Counted from the stretch's first letter, positions 43,890-54,910 are shown. The stretch: 64,000 bases of DNA from Harmonia axyridis (GCF_914767665.1 NC_059501.1:33208501-33272500); one strand, 5' to 3'. Program-made: numbers and translations. Notes: generated by a model from the sequence alone, not told the origin.

Positions 43890-46800
43890 CATTGTTTAAG
43901 CAGAAGATAGTTAGTTACTTCGGTTCAAATATCATTGGAGGAAATTGGGCAATATCGTTAGAGGGCGCCACTCCGGAAGAGGCCCAACATGATGGGTTGC
44001 CTATGTGCAATGTTGAAAATTCAGACGAGTATTAATTTTTGGGTATGGTGAACAACAGATGTCTCTAGTGCGTTTCTTGTTCAATCTTTATTCATCTTTC
44101 TGTCGTCGAGCAGGCATCGGAAGAAATTCTCTTGGCCGCAATACATTTTTATTACCCTTGCCGCATGCCGGCTAGCTGCATGAAAAAGGGTAGAGCCTCA
44201 GAGTAAGAAGTAAACTGTTTACTTCTTACTCTGAGGGTAGAGCTATTGTTCGAATCGTATTTTTGGTCATAATATTGTTTTGAAAGCTTCGTCGCCCTAC
44301 CTTCAGACTGAAATAAAAAAAAAATTTGGCACGGGAAAAAAATTAGACATTCTATCTCTGTTGACAGGTAACAAAATATAACTTTCTCGAAATTACTTTT
44401 TTTCCCGGGAAAAAAGTGAGTGTAAAGATTATACATATATCCGGGAAAAAAGTATAGTCACTTTTTTGCCGGATAAATTTCGTGAAAAGTTTTAATAATA
44501 TTGTTAATTTAACTAATAAAGAATGTTATGCGTTATTTAATGAGCACACACGAAACTATTGTATTTTGTCCACCCTGTACCACTTTTAATGATCTTTTGA
44601 AATTGAGAGTAGACGTTGGTGATAAATATAAATACAGAAATAGAAAGAAACGGAATACTGATGTCGCCTACGACAATCATGGACGTCTGGTCGTTTTTCA
44701 ATAATTTTCATTTTGCCCCCCCTGAGAAAAATTTCTGCGGGCGCCCATGCCTCAGTTACGTCTAAAACCCCTAAGTGATACTAGATGGTCAAGTAGAATC
44801 GATGCTAAAGATTCATTTTATTCAAATATGTGATAGCCTTTTAGAAATAACAGAAAATGATACTTTCAACATAAAAACCAGACATAAAGCAAGTTCTCTT
44901 TTATTAAATATTCATTCTTTTGAATTTATTTGAAGTATCATAATTTCTTATGACGTTTCATTCCAGATTACTATTGTAAGCAACATGATGCAAAGTGTAG
45001 CGATTGACATTAAAGTGTGCCAAAACCATTTGAAGAATTTAGTTGATCATTTCAAAAATTGTAGGGATGATAATGTTCTCGAGGAAAAACTTGCGGGAGC
45101 TGGAAAACTAGCGGCTGTTCTTGAGATAGCTCAAGATTTTTCTCCATTATATACTGTAAGACGAAAGTATAAACCAAAATTGTTCGATTATGAACAGACG
45201 GAAGATCCAAAAATCGCTTTTAAAATAAATTTCTTTTAGAAAATAATGGATCAAACACTAAGTTCCTTAAATAGTAGATAACGTTAACGTTTTTTGTTTT
45301 ATTTGTGATATTCTTAAATTAAATGACAAATATCTATTGAGATGCTGTCATGCTCTTCAACAAAAGCTAACTGATGACATGAAAAAAAGAGACTGAAATG
45401 AAAGAAAATGATTTATTCAACGAGATAAGAGCCCTAGGATTGTTTTCATTATCTGAAGCGAAAATCCTCTTGAAATTCTACAATATATTTTTGAAAATAA
45501 TCTAACTTCTTCTCTACCGAATCTTAGTATTGCCTCAAGAATCCTTCTCACTTTACCTGTGTCCTGTGTCTGTTGCTTCTGGTGAGAGATCATTCACTGA
45601 ATTAAAAATTTTTAAAAACTATTTGAAGTCTACCATATCTCAAGAAAGATTTTCTGGATTAGCAATCTTAGATATAGAGCAAGAGATACTCGATAAAATT
45701 GATTGATTGATAATATAAAAGAATTTGCAGCAGCCAAATCTAGAAAAACATCCATTCAATTTCTGGATTGATCCTAATTAAATGTTTATGCCTTTATGAA
45801 TAATTTATAGAAGAATACAGCTTAAGTTTTGAAACACATTTGAAATGTATTATGTTACAAATAACACCTTAAAGTTCTTAGGACAATGAAGGTTGCTGAT
45901 AGATTTTCAACCATTCTATACAAAATCTCAACAAAACTTCAAAAAAAAAATTTCCGATTATACAGTAGTACTTTTCTCCACCTCCCCCTTCGAGGGGCGC
46001 CAAAATATGTTCCGCACGCGGGCGTTGATGTCCTTTGCGGGGGCCCTGAGCAATATTATTCAATGCTTAACGCCGATCTGAGAGGGGAAACTTATATCAT
46101 ATGGAATTTTATAATTTTATTTTTCATGAAAAATCTCTTTGTAAACCAAAATTCGATATAATTTGAATCAAATATTCAGCTGAAAAAGTCTTATATGTAT
46201 ATTCATAAATTAAACATTCACGTCCTATCACAAAACAAATGAGATTTTCACAAAAAAGAGAATAGTTTTTTTAAATCAAATTTTCTTTTTCTTTTGGCAG
46301 TATTCCAATATTTTAGTTACCTATTTGAGGTAGATAACCTTAACATGAAACTATTCACTGATAACAATTTTACATAATCAATTAATTAAATTTAAAATTC
46401 TCTTTTCGAAAAACTAAAAAATAGTCTTATACTTATTTTTCTCCAATCACAGTTTTTTTTTTCAAACGCAAATCAGATCATACATTCCCTTCACGATTTT
46501 CATTTCATATAATCCGGTCCAGAGATATCGTGATCACCGCAAAATTGGTTTTTTTTTGCGGAGCTCTAGGAGATCGGCGATAGCAACATTCGCGAAGATT
46601 ATTTTGACAAATAAAAAATATGTTAATATATTATAAGGTTATTATAATATGTACACCAATTTTCAAATTAATAAATTGAATAGTCTGCGCGAAAAAAATT
46701 CTTGAAAATCCGTCTTTTTGAAGCCTTCTAACTGTATATAAGAATGAGCGAAATCCGATAACAAAAACAAACCCCGTTACGACCAAAGCAATAAAATCCC

Positions 46801-47060
46801 AAGCTCGAAACCTGGGTCATAAACATCGAAGTGTTTCTACTTTACTTGGCTCCGATTATTTACTCTTCACGTCAAGTTTTGTACCCAATGTAGAAACCTC
46901 TTTACCGACAAATGATTATAGAAATAGCCGCCTAGAGGGCGCATTAGGATGGACCCCAAAAATTCTGAGTTTGCCACATAATTCTAATAGGTACCGCCAC
47001 ATACGCACATCCAATGCCCTTTGCAGGGCGAGTAACCAACTATCTTCTCCTTAAACAATG
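43890..47060 (+). mobile_element. Left transposon copy of the palindrome
   Basis: The left end CATTGTTTAAGCAGAAGATA and the right end TATCTTCTCCTTAAACAATG are the terminal repeats, with one mismatch. A perfect hairpin of about 17-bp arms (CAGAGTAAGAAGTAAAC) sits at 44199-44239. It contains the hAT remnant in plus orientation at about 44985-46048. Relative to the right copy it has 36 extra bases and an in-frame stop at 45237-45239. Confidence 0.85.
44985..46048 (+). pseudogene. ZMYM1-like hAT transposase remnant, left arm
   Basis: From 44985 a frame reads through SVAIDIKVCQNHLKNLVDHF and KLFDYEQTEDPKIAFKINFF, matching the middle of ZMYM1-like hAT proteins, and stops at a TAG at 45237-45239 where the right arm has TGG (Trp). 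Further frame changes follow. Near 45560-45700 the C-terminal dimerisation block can be read in pieces (RSFTELKIFKNYLKST-like, then LAILDIEQEILDKID). A hAT-type end, GCGGGGGCCCTG, lies at 46037-46048. The corresponding left end was not found, so the hAT itself is truncated or was captured by the outer element. Confidence 0.75.
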
Positions 47061-47067
47061 ATAATAC
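47061..47067. other. Seven-base spacer ATAATAC at the palindrome centre
   Basis: The seven bases between the facing ends of the two copies are identical to the seven bases outside both outer ends. They look like a shared target-site duplication. The centre therefore has the form CAATG-ATAATAC-CATTG. Confidence 0.9.
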
Positions 47068-50000
47068 CATTGTTTAAGGAGAAGATAGTTGGTTACTCGC
47101 CCTGCAAAGGGCATTGGATGTGCGTATGTGGCGGTACCTATTAGAATTATGTGGCAAACTCAGAATTTTTGGGGTCCATCCTAATGCGCCCTCTAGGCGG
47201 CTATTTCTATAATCATTTGTCGGTAAAGAGGTTTCTACATTGGGTACAAAACTTGACGTGAAGAGTAAATAATCGGAGCCAAGTAAAGTAGAAACACTTC
47301 GATGTTTATGACCCAGGTTTCGAGCTTGGGATTTTATTGCTTTGGTCGTAACGGGGTTTGTTTTTGTTATCGGATTTCGCTCATTCTTACATACAGTTAG
47401 AAGGCTTCAAAAAGACGGATTTTCAAGAATTTTTTTCGCGCAGACTATTCAATTTATTAATTTGAAAATTGGTGTACATATTATAATAACCTTATAATAT
47501 ATTAACATATTTTTTATTTGTCAAAATAATCTTCGCGAATGTTGCTATGGCCGATCTCCTAGAGCTCCGCAAAAAAAACCAATTTTGCGGTGATCACGAT
47601 ATCTCTGGACCGGATTATCTGAAATGAAAATCGTGAAGGGAATGTATGATCTGATTTGCGTTTGAAAAGAAATACTGTGATTGGAGAAAAATAAGTATAA
47701 GACTATTTTTTAGTTTTTCGAAAAGAGAATTTTAAATTTAATTAATTGATTATGTAAAATTGTTATCAGTGAATAGTTTCATGTCAAGGTTATCTACCTC
47801 AAATAGGTAACTAAAATATTGGAATACTGCCAAAAGAAAAAGAAAATTTGATTTAAAAAAACTATTCTCTTTTTTGTGAAAATCTCATTTGTTTTGTGAT
47901 AGGACGTGAATGTTTAATTTATGAATATACATATAAGACTTTTTCAGCTGAATATTTGATTCAAATTATATCGAATTTTGGTTTGCAAAGAGATTTTTCA
48001 TGAAAAATAAAATTATAAAATTCCATATAAGTTTCCCCTCTCAGATCGGCGTTAAGCATTGAATAATATTGCTCAGGGCCCCCGCAAGGGACATCAACGC
48101 CCGCGTGCGGAACATATTTTGGCGCCCGTCGAAGGGGGAGGTGGAGAAAAGTACTACTGTATAATCGGAAATTTTTTTTTTGAAGTTTTGTCGAGAATTT
48201 AGTATAGAATGGTTGAAAATCTATCAGCAACCTTCATTGTCTTAAGAACTTTATGGTGTTATTTGTAACATAATACATTTCAAATGTGTTTCAAAACTTA
48301 AGCTGTATTCTTCTATAAATTATTCATAAAGGCATAAACATTTAATTAGGATCAATCCAGAAATTGAATGGATGTTTTTCTAGATTTGGCTGCTGCAAAT
48401 TCTTTTATATTATCAATCAATCAATTTTATCGAGTATCTCTTGCTCTATATCTAAGATTGCTAATCCAGAAAATCTTTCTTGAGATATGGTAGACTTCAA
48501 ATAGTTTTTAAAAATTTTTAGTTCAGTGAATGATCTCTCACCAGAAGCAACAGACACAGGACACAGGTAAAGTGAGAAGGATTCTTGAGGCAATACTAAG
48601 ATTCGGTAGAGAAGAAGTTAGATTATTTTCAAAAATATATTGTAGAATTTCAAGAGGATTTTCGCTTCAGATAATGAAAACAATCCTAGGGCTCTTATCT
48701 CGTTGAATAAATCATTTTCTTTCATTTCAGTCTCTTTTTTTCATGTCATCAGTTATGCTTTTGTTGAAGAGCATGACAGCATTTCAATAGATATTTGTCA
48801 TTTAATTTAAGAATATCACAAATAAAACAAAAAACGTTAACGTTATATCTACTATTTAAGGAACTTAGTGTTTGATCCATTATTTTCCAAAAGAAATTTA
48901 TTTTAAAAGCGATTTTTGGATCTTCCGTCTGTTCATAATCGAACAATTTTGGTTTATACTTTCGTCTTACAGTATATAATGGAGAAAAATCTTGAGCTAT
49001 CTCAAGAACAGCCGCTAGTTTTCCAGCTCCCGCAAGTTTTCCTCGAGAACATTATCATCCCTACAATTTTTGAAATGATCAACTAAATTGTTCAAATGGT
49101 TTTGGCACACTTTAATGTCAATCGCTTCACTTTGCATCATGTTGCTTACAATATTAATCTGGAATGAAACGTCATAAGAAATTATGATACTTCAAATAAA
49201 TTTAAAAGAATGAATATTTAATAAAAGAGAACTTGCTTTATGTCTAGTTTTTATGTTGAAAGTATCATTTTCTGTTATTTCTAAAAGGCTATCACATATT
49301 TGAATAAAATGAAACTTTAACATCGATTCGTAACTGAGGCATGGGCGCCCGCAGAAATTTTTCTCAGGGGGGGCAAAATGAAAATTATTGAAAAACGACC
49401 AGGCGTCCATGATTGTCGTAGGCGACATCAGTATTCCGTTTCTTTCTATTTCTGTATTTATATTTATCACCAGCGTCTACTCTCAATTTCAAAAGATCAT
49501 TAAAAGTGGTACAGGGTGGACAAAATACAATAGTTTCGTGTGTGCTCATTAAATAACGCATAACATTCTTTATTAGTTAAATTAACAATATTATTAAAAC
49601 TTTTCACGAAATTTATCCGGCAAAAAAGTGACTATACTTTTTTCCCGGATATATGTATAATCTTTACACTCACTTTTTTCCCGGGAAAAAAAGTAATTTC
49701 GAGAAAGTTATATTTTGTTACCTGTCAACAGAGATAGAATGTCTAATTTTTTTCCCGTGCCAATTTTTTTTTTTATTTCAGTCTGAAGGTAGGGCGACGA
49801 AGCTTTTAAAACAATATTATGACCAAAAATACGATTCGAACAATAGCTCTACCCTCAGAGTAAGAAGTAAACAGTTTACTTCTTACTCTGAGGCTCTACC
49901 CTTTTTCATGCAGCTAGCCGGCATGCGGCAAGGGTAATAAAAATGTATTGCGGCCAAGAGAATTTCTTCCGATGCCTGCTCGACGACAGAAAGATGAATA

Positions 50001-50199
50001 AAGATTGAACAAGAAACGCACTAGAGACATCTGTTGTTCACCATACCCAAAAATTATTACTCGTCTGAATTTTCAACATTGCACATAGGCAACCCATCAT
50101 GTTGGGCCTCTTCCGGAGTGGCGCCCTCTAACGATATTGCCCAATTTCCTCCAATGATATTTGAACCGAAGTAACTAACTATCTTCTCCTTAAACAATG
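47068..50199 (-). mobile_element. Right transposon copy of the palindrome
   Basis: Mirror image of the left copy. It lacks the 36 bases seen at 44761-44796 and keeps a Trp codon where the left copy has a stop, but has lost one A in its hAT frame near 49042. Neither copy therefore codes an intact protein. Confidence 0.85.
48074..49140 (-). pseudogene. ZMYM1-like hAT transposase remnant, right arm
   Basis: Read on the minus strand from 49140. A one-base deletion near 49042 breaks the frame, then 48946-48749 reads FDYEQTEDPKIAFKINFFWK and on through MDQTLSSLNSR without a stop. The C-terminal block lies at about 48600-48415, and the hAT end CAGGGCCCCCGCAA at 48074-48087. The lesions differ from those in the left arm. 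Confidence 0.75.
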
Positions 50200-50330
50200 A
50201 TAATACTCGTACAGAAGGCTCATTCTACCACTCGTTCATTCCAAAACTCGCCACTTCGTGGCTCGTTTTTGAATTTTGAACTCGTGGAAGAATATCAATG
50301 CCTTCTGCACTTGTATTATAAATAACTATT
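50200..50330. repeat. Hairpin element cut by the large palindrome
   Basis: Starting at ATAATACTCGTACAGAAGGC, the sequence folds back on GCCTTCTGCACTTGTATTAT at about 50299-50318 around a GCCACTTCGTGGC centre at about 50251-50263. Pairing is imperfect in the arms. The target duplication of the large palindrome is thus the first bases of this small foldback, and its original left neighbour is the T at 43882. Confidence 0.65.
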
Positions 50331-51033
50331 CTTCAACTAAAATTCACATGTTTTAGTATGAGTCGTTTTTTCAAAATGCTGTTTCTCAATACCTATTTCT
50401 TCATTCTGATTTTTATAGCCACGAGATCGAAAACTCAGTATTGGCATTATAAAATATCCAAGCTTATACTATAAAAATGTTATTAACTTGGAAATTTTTT
50501 CCAGCTCGACCTAATTTTTTCGACCTGATGCCTGGACTAATAATCAAAGATGCAAACACGGAATATGTACCTATTGTCCTTGTTTGCCTTCAACTCAAAG
50601 GGGTGAAAATATGTGTCATGGTTTCGGTTGAAATGAAGGAATGATATATGAAGTCATCTTCAATGTGTTTTGATATTACTACCTAGATTTTCTGAACAAC
50701 ATCAATTCATGTCGAAATCAAGTTTGTAAATAAACCAGGTGAAAGGAATAATTCATAAAAATAAAAATCACCTGATTCGTATTCTCATCATCAAGTGAAT
50801 AAATATCAAACAGATCAAATGTTTGATTGCGAATAAAATTGAAATAACATTGGCCCATAAATCAATACAGACGGCATCTGCTTTATATCCACGATCAGTC
50901 ATTATTGTAATTATCAAACAGTTTTGTGCAATACCCAAATTCAAAATAGAATTGATTTGGTCCTAACAACATAATATCACTTAAAATTATGGAAAATATT
51001 CTTGAACACTTCTGACATTCGAATAACGTCATA
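50331..51033. promoter_or_regulatory. Upstream region of the NDUFV1-like gene
   Basis: This is the only non-repetitive DNA before the gene, so its promoter and 5' untranslated part should lie here. I could not identify a TATA box or initiator with any confidence. Confidence 0.3.
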
Positions 51034-51664
51034 ATGATATACTTCAATAATATAAAGTCAATAATTTCACCATCATCGAAATCACTGCAATCCTTCTACA
51101 GACATTTAACAGACGAAAATCGCATATTCACCAATATCTATGGAAAGCACGACTGGAGACTCAAGGGAGCCATTGGAAGAGGGGATTGGTACAAAACGAA
51201 AAACATCATAGACAAAGGAAAAGACTGGGTGCTAGAAGACATGAAGATATCCGAACTGAGAGGTAGAGGTGGAGCAGGTTTTCCAGTTTGGTTGAAATGG
51301 TCTTTTATGAACAAACCTCAAGACGGCAGGCCCAGATTTCTGGTCGTTAACGCCGATGAAGGAGAACCTGGAACTTGCAAAGATCGTGAAATAATGCGTC
51401 ATGAACCACACAAAATAATAGAAGGTTGCGTGATTGCCGGATTGACGATTAAAGCGAAGGCAGCCTATATATACATTAGAGGAGAATTTTATAACGAGGC
51501 TTGCAATATGCAGTTTGCTTTGGCAGAAGCTTACCAAGCTGGATTCGTAGGCAGAAACGCATGCAATACCGGCTTTGATTTTGATATTTTCCTCCATCGA
51601 GGTGCTGGAGCTTATATTTGTGGGGAGGAAAGTGCACTCATAGAGTCTCTGGAAGGAAAACAAG
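51034..51664 (+). CDS. NDUFV1-like exon 1
   Basis: The ATG at 51034 is the first in frame and gives a plausible mitochondrial presequence. The exon ends after EGKQ plus one base at CAAG/GTCAAT. Confidence 0.9.
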
Positions 51665-53052
51665 GTCAATCATAACCAATTTTAGTACAGTAAATATGTA
51701 CATTTTACCTGGAAAAAATTCCGAACTCAATGAAATTTCTAGAGGTTGTTTGAAGGTGCTGTGGGATGACTCTGTCAAGTTATCCAACACTAAAAAACTA
51801 ACTAAAAAAAGTCCGCAAATGTTGGGGTTCTTCCGCTCTCCCCAAGTTAGCACAGGGTCCTTGTGGTGGATAACTCGACAGAGTCATTCCACAACACCCC
51901 AGAACAATCTGTAGAAGTTTCATTAAGTTCGGAATTTTATCCAGCAGACCCTCCCTTTTTTGCTTTGTCTACTGGACAATAATTTTGATCGACTGTATCT
52001 CAATTGATATTAGGTCTACGAAAAAGTTTGTGAATTCAAAATTGTAGAGAATTTAATGCTCTACAACTTTGAAAATGAACGTTTTTGTCGAAAACTGCTT
52101 AATTCAGAGGTTATGAGCAAAAACTGAAAAAAGTCCGGAAATGTTGAGGTTCTTCGGTCCTCCTCAAGTTGGCCCAGGGTTCTCGTGTTGCATAACTAGA
52201 CAGAGTCATCCCACAACACCTCCGAACAACCTGTAGAAGTTTCATTTAGTTCGGAATTTTTCCAGCAGACCCACCATTTTTGTATTCAACTACTGGACTA
52301 TTTAATCAAACTAGAGAAACAATATCCCTTCTATTTTTCCAGGCAAACCGAGACTCAAACCTCCATTTCCTGCAGACATCGGAGCATTTGGATGTCCGAC
52401 TATTGTCAACAATATTGAATCTATTGCAGTTTCTCCCACTATTCTACGAAGAGGCGGAAAATGGTTCTCGACTTTGGGAAGACCAAAGAACACTGGAACG
52501 AAATTGTTCAATATATCAGGTCAAGTGAACAAACCTTGCACCGTTGAAGAGGAAATGGGTATAAATATCCGAGAAATTATAGAAAATCACGCAGGGGGCG
52601 TTAGTGGTGGTTGGACAAATCTCCTTGGTATCATACCAGGAGGCTCTTCAACGCCGATATTGAAACCAGAAGCTTGCGAGAAGCTCAAATTGGATTACGA
52701 CGGATGTATGCAAGCTGGATCATCCTTTGGTACAGGAGGAGTAATTGTGATCGGAAAGGATAAAGATGTCATTAAAGCGATCGCCAATTTGAGTCATTTC
52801 TACAAACACGAATCATGCGGTCAGTGCACTCCTTGTAGAGAAGGTACGAATTGGATGATGAAAGTCATGAATAGGTTCGTTACCGGACAAGCAATTCCTG
52901 ATGAGATAGATTTCTTGGATGAGTTGTCGAGACAAATCGAAGGGCATACTATATGTGCTTTGGGAGATGCAGCCGCTTGGCCTGTTCAAGCTTTGATAAA
53001 AAATTTTCGGCCGGAAATCGAGAAGAGAATGAAGAATTTCAAATCCAAATGA
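51034..53052 (+). CDS. NADH dehydrogenase flavoprotein 1 paralogue (complex I, NDUFV1-like)
   Basis: Two exons, 51034-51664 and 52343-53052, joined through a 678-bp GT-AG intron, code for 446 residues. The family subunit sits at the tip of the peripheral arm of mitochondrial complex I, oxidises NADH and passes electrons through FMN to iron-sulphur cluster N3. Seen here: an N-terminus rich in Lys, Ser and Arg without acidic residues over the first 25, as in a mitochondrial presequence; GRGGAGFP at 77-84; NADEGEPGTCKDREI from 106; RGAGAYICGEE at 189-199; KHESCGQCTPCREG with Cys369, 372 and 375, and Cys415 in HTICALGD, the four N3 ligands. Two residues after GRGGAGFP are Val85-Trp86 where the family has Thr-Gly, in the FMN/NADH loop. 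The Lys after it is kept. The 5' and 3' ends fit the family length (human about 464). Extra copies of this gene in flies are testis-specific; the same may hold here. No lesion is seen. Confidence 0.93.
51665..52342 (+). repeat. Intron of the NDUFV1-like gene, with internal foldback and direct repeat
   Basis: The intron runs from GTCAAT to TTTTTCCAG. Within it 51716-51790 (AAAATTCCGAACTCAATG...) is repeated in reverse complement at 51868-51940, and the piece 51800-51955 recurs as a direct repeat at about 52128-52273, with shared blocks AAAAAGTCCG, TGTTG(A/G)GG and TCGGAATTTT. This looks like one full and one partial copy of a small foldback MITE, filling most of the intron. Confidence 0.7.
52343..53052 (+). 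CDS. NDUFV1-like exon 2
   Basis: Begins GCAAACCG, completing the split Gly codon, and runs to a TGA stop at 53050-53052. It holds the SLBB-like part (KLFNISGQVNKPCTVEEE) and the cluster-binding C-terminal bundle. No AATAAA was recognised just downstream, though AATAATAGAATATAA at 53086-53100 may serve. Confidence 0.9.
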
Positions 53053-53257
53053 ATTGTTCTGTATCTTGACCATTCATGAAAGAACAATAATAGAATATAA
53101 TTACTCAGACTATGAAGTCTAATCAATTTAATTAAGACGGTTGTTCTTTAACAGCTAGCTACACTTCTGTAGAAATCAGTGTAGTTTTTGTGTGATTGTC
53201 AAAAATTTCGGATTTTTGAATTCTACACGATTTTACAACAAACGAAGTATAGGGTTT

Positions 53258-54345
53258 TCTAATCATCATCATCATCTCAGTCCTTCTACCCTCTAGAGGG
53301 TGCAGTGATACTTATTATTTCGCGTATTTGCTTGAAATTATTGCCTCCACGCGCTCCTGTCCTGTCCTGAATGTCCGGTCATTGCCTTCAACCTGTCGGT
53401 CCATCTCATTGGAGATCTGCCTCTAGGTCTTGTTCCCTCGACTTTACCCTCAACTACAAGATTTTCCATCTCCCCTGTTCTTCTGGCAATGTGTCCGAAG
53501 TATTTGAGATACGCTTCGTTGATCCGGTCCATCTGACGCTTTTCGATTTTTAATTTTGTAGAAAACAGAAATGTTTGTCTATGTTCCACCCATGACACCC
53601 TAAGGATTCTTCAGTATACCCATAGTTCGAAGGCCTCAATTTTTTCCGATCTATTTTCTTGAGCGTCCATGTTTCACAGCTTTTGTAATTGTTTGGTCTT
53701 TCCATATTTTTGTGAGTTTGGTTGTTGCAGTCCTGGCTATTGTCAATCTTCTTTTCATTTCCCCTGAACAGCCTCCATCATTAGTTATTAACGAACCAAG
53801 GTATATAAACTTGTCGACCACTTCGTATTTCGCTACATGTCTTATATTAGATGTGTCATTGAATCGATTGATGATCATTACTTTGGTCTTTGTTTCGTTG
53901 ATTTTTAAACCGAATTATTTACTAAAGTTCTCCAATTTCTTCATAATCTCTATCAGTTCTTCTTCGACTGAAACAATTCTCAAGGTGTCATCAGCATATC
54001 TCTAATTACTTATTTTTCTTCCTCCGATCGATATTCCACCTTTCCAGTAGTCGAGTACTTTCCTCATGATGTATTCACTATATATGTTGTAAAGGAGGGG
54101 AGACAGTATACATCCTTGTTTGACAGCAGCTTCCACCCTAAATGCCTTGGACATCTTTTGTCCAGCTCTGACTTAGGCGTTATTCTGTTCGTACAGCTTC
54201 TGTGTTAAATATATCAGATGCCTGGGAATGCCCATCTCACGCAACACCCTCCACAGAAGTGGCCAGTCTACGCAGTCGAAAGCCTAGGTATAGTCCACGA
54301 AAAATTTTCTAATAAGAGCTCTCAATTTGAATAGATCGCCATTTG
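53258..54345 (-). pseudogene. RTE/L1-group LINE, reverse transcriptase to 3' tail
   Basis: Read on the minus strand from 54345: FVDYT-stop-AFDCVDWPLLWRVL (A-box), VKQGCILSPLLYNIYSEYIM (B-box), RYADDT with the catalytic Asp pair near 53990, FIYLGSLITNDGGCSGEMKR, then YLKYFGHIARR and VEGKVEGTRPRGRSPMRWTD near 53400-53500. The 3' end is a GATGAT tail at about 53263-53276, a hallmark of many RTE-type elements. In-frame stops (for example within the A-box) show it is dead. The 5' part with endonuclease is missing. Confidence 0.85.
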
Positions 54346-54409
54346 TGAGCTGTCACTTTTGAAGCAGTAATATTTTGACATTAGACAAGTAACAACTACA
54401 CCATTACTG

Positions 54410-54910
54410 AAAATAGAACGATAAACGCTTCAACAATGTATTCAAATTGTGGAAATTCTCTACAAAAAAGGCGAAAAATTTTGCAGCCTCAGTTCGTAAA
54501 AGTAAAGCACTTTTGGGTGGTCGTGAAGCACCTCTGGGCCGGTAATAGTGAAACTAGGGGACAAAAGACCACTTAGAGATGTGAAAAGTTGAAACCGTGT
54601 GCGTCTCTCAAGAACCATTGACAATAATGCTAAATAGCCCTTTTGTGGACTACTTTATTAATCAGCAATTAATATGCTATGCTCCTACAGCTACTGCAGC
54701 CCGAAAACCAGATTCCTTGTCGATATTGGTATTTGGGTGGTCACAATTGGCCACCGAGGTGTTGTGATTTAACACCTTTAAAATTGTCTCTTTAGGGTCA
54801 GGTGAAAGAAGAGATGTGTGACAATGCTTCACAATGGATTCAAGAACTAAAAGATTAAATCAATGATAAATGATGTAGGCGATGCAATGAGTTTGTATTA
54901 TTAGGAATAT
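54410..54910 (+). pseudogene. Dead mariner-type transposase, internally deleted
   Basis: The start reads CIQIVEILYKKGEKF, the helix-turn-helix opening of insect mariner-type transposases of the same kind as at 24215. The end reads in pieces WPPRCCDLTPLKLSLWG and VKEEMCDNASQWIQELKD at 54752-54855, the block after the third catalytic residue. The middle is mostly missing or unreadable. No terminal repeats were identified. Confidence 0.65.

Larger units (their letters stand above)
43890..50199. mobile_element. 6.3-kb near-perfect palindrome: two inverted transposon copies
   Basis: Two copies of one element, 43890-47060 (3171 bp) and 47068-50199 (3132 bp), lie in opposite orientation with only ATAATAC between them. 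The same seven bases flank the left end (43883-43889) and the right end (50200-50206). Each copy starts and ends with CATTGTTTAAGGAGAAGATA-type inverted repeats of about 29 bp. The arms differ by scattered substitutions, a 36-bp segment present only in the left copy (44761-44796) and small indels. Each arm carries the broken remains of a ZMYM1-like hAT. The outer element's superfamily is not clear to me: seven-base duplications and CA/TG ends could fit P-like elements among others. Confidence 0.9.

Noticed and set aside
44152..49937. Matching 94-residue frames in both palindrome arms
   Set aside because: The duplication is explained by the palindrome; the peptide is low-complexity and crosses the small CAGAGTAAGAAG hairpin, so I do not call it a gene.
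51232..51853. Minus-strand open frames of 145 and 71 residues
   Set aside because: They are antisense shadows of NDUFV1-like exon 1 and of its intron repeat.
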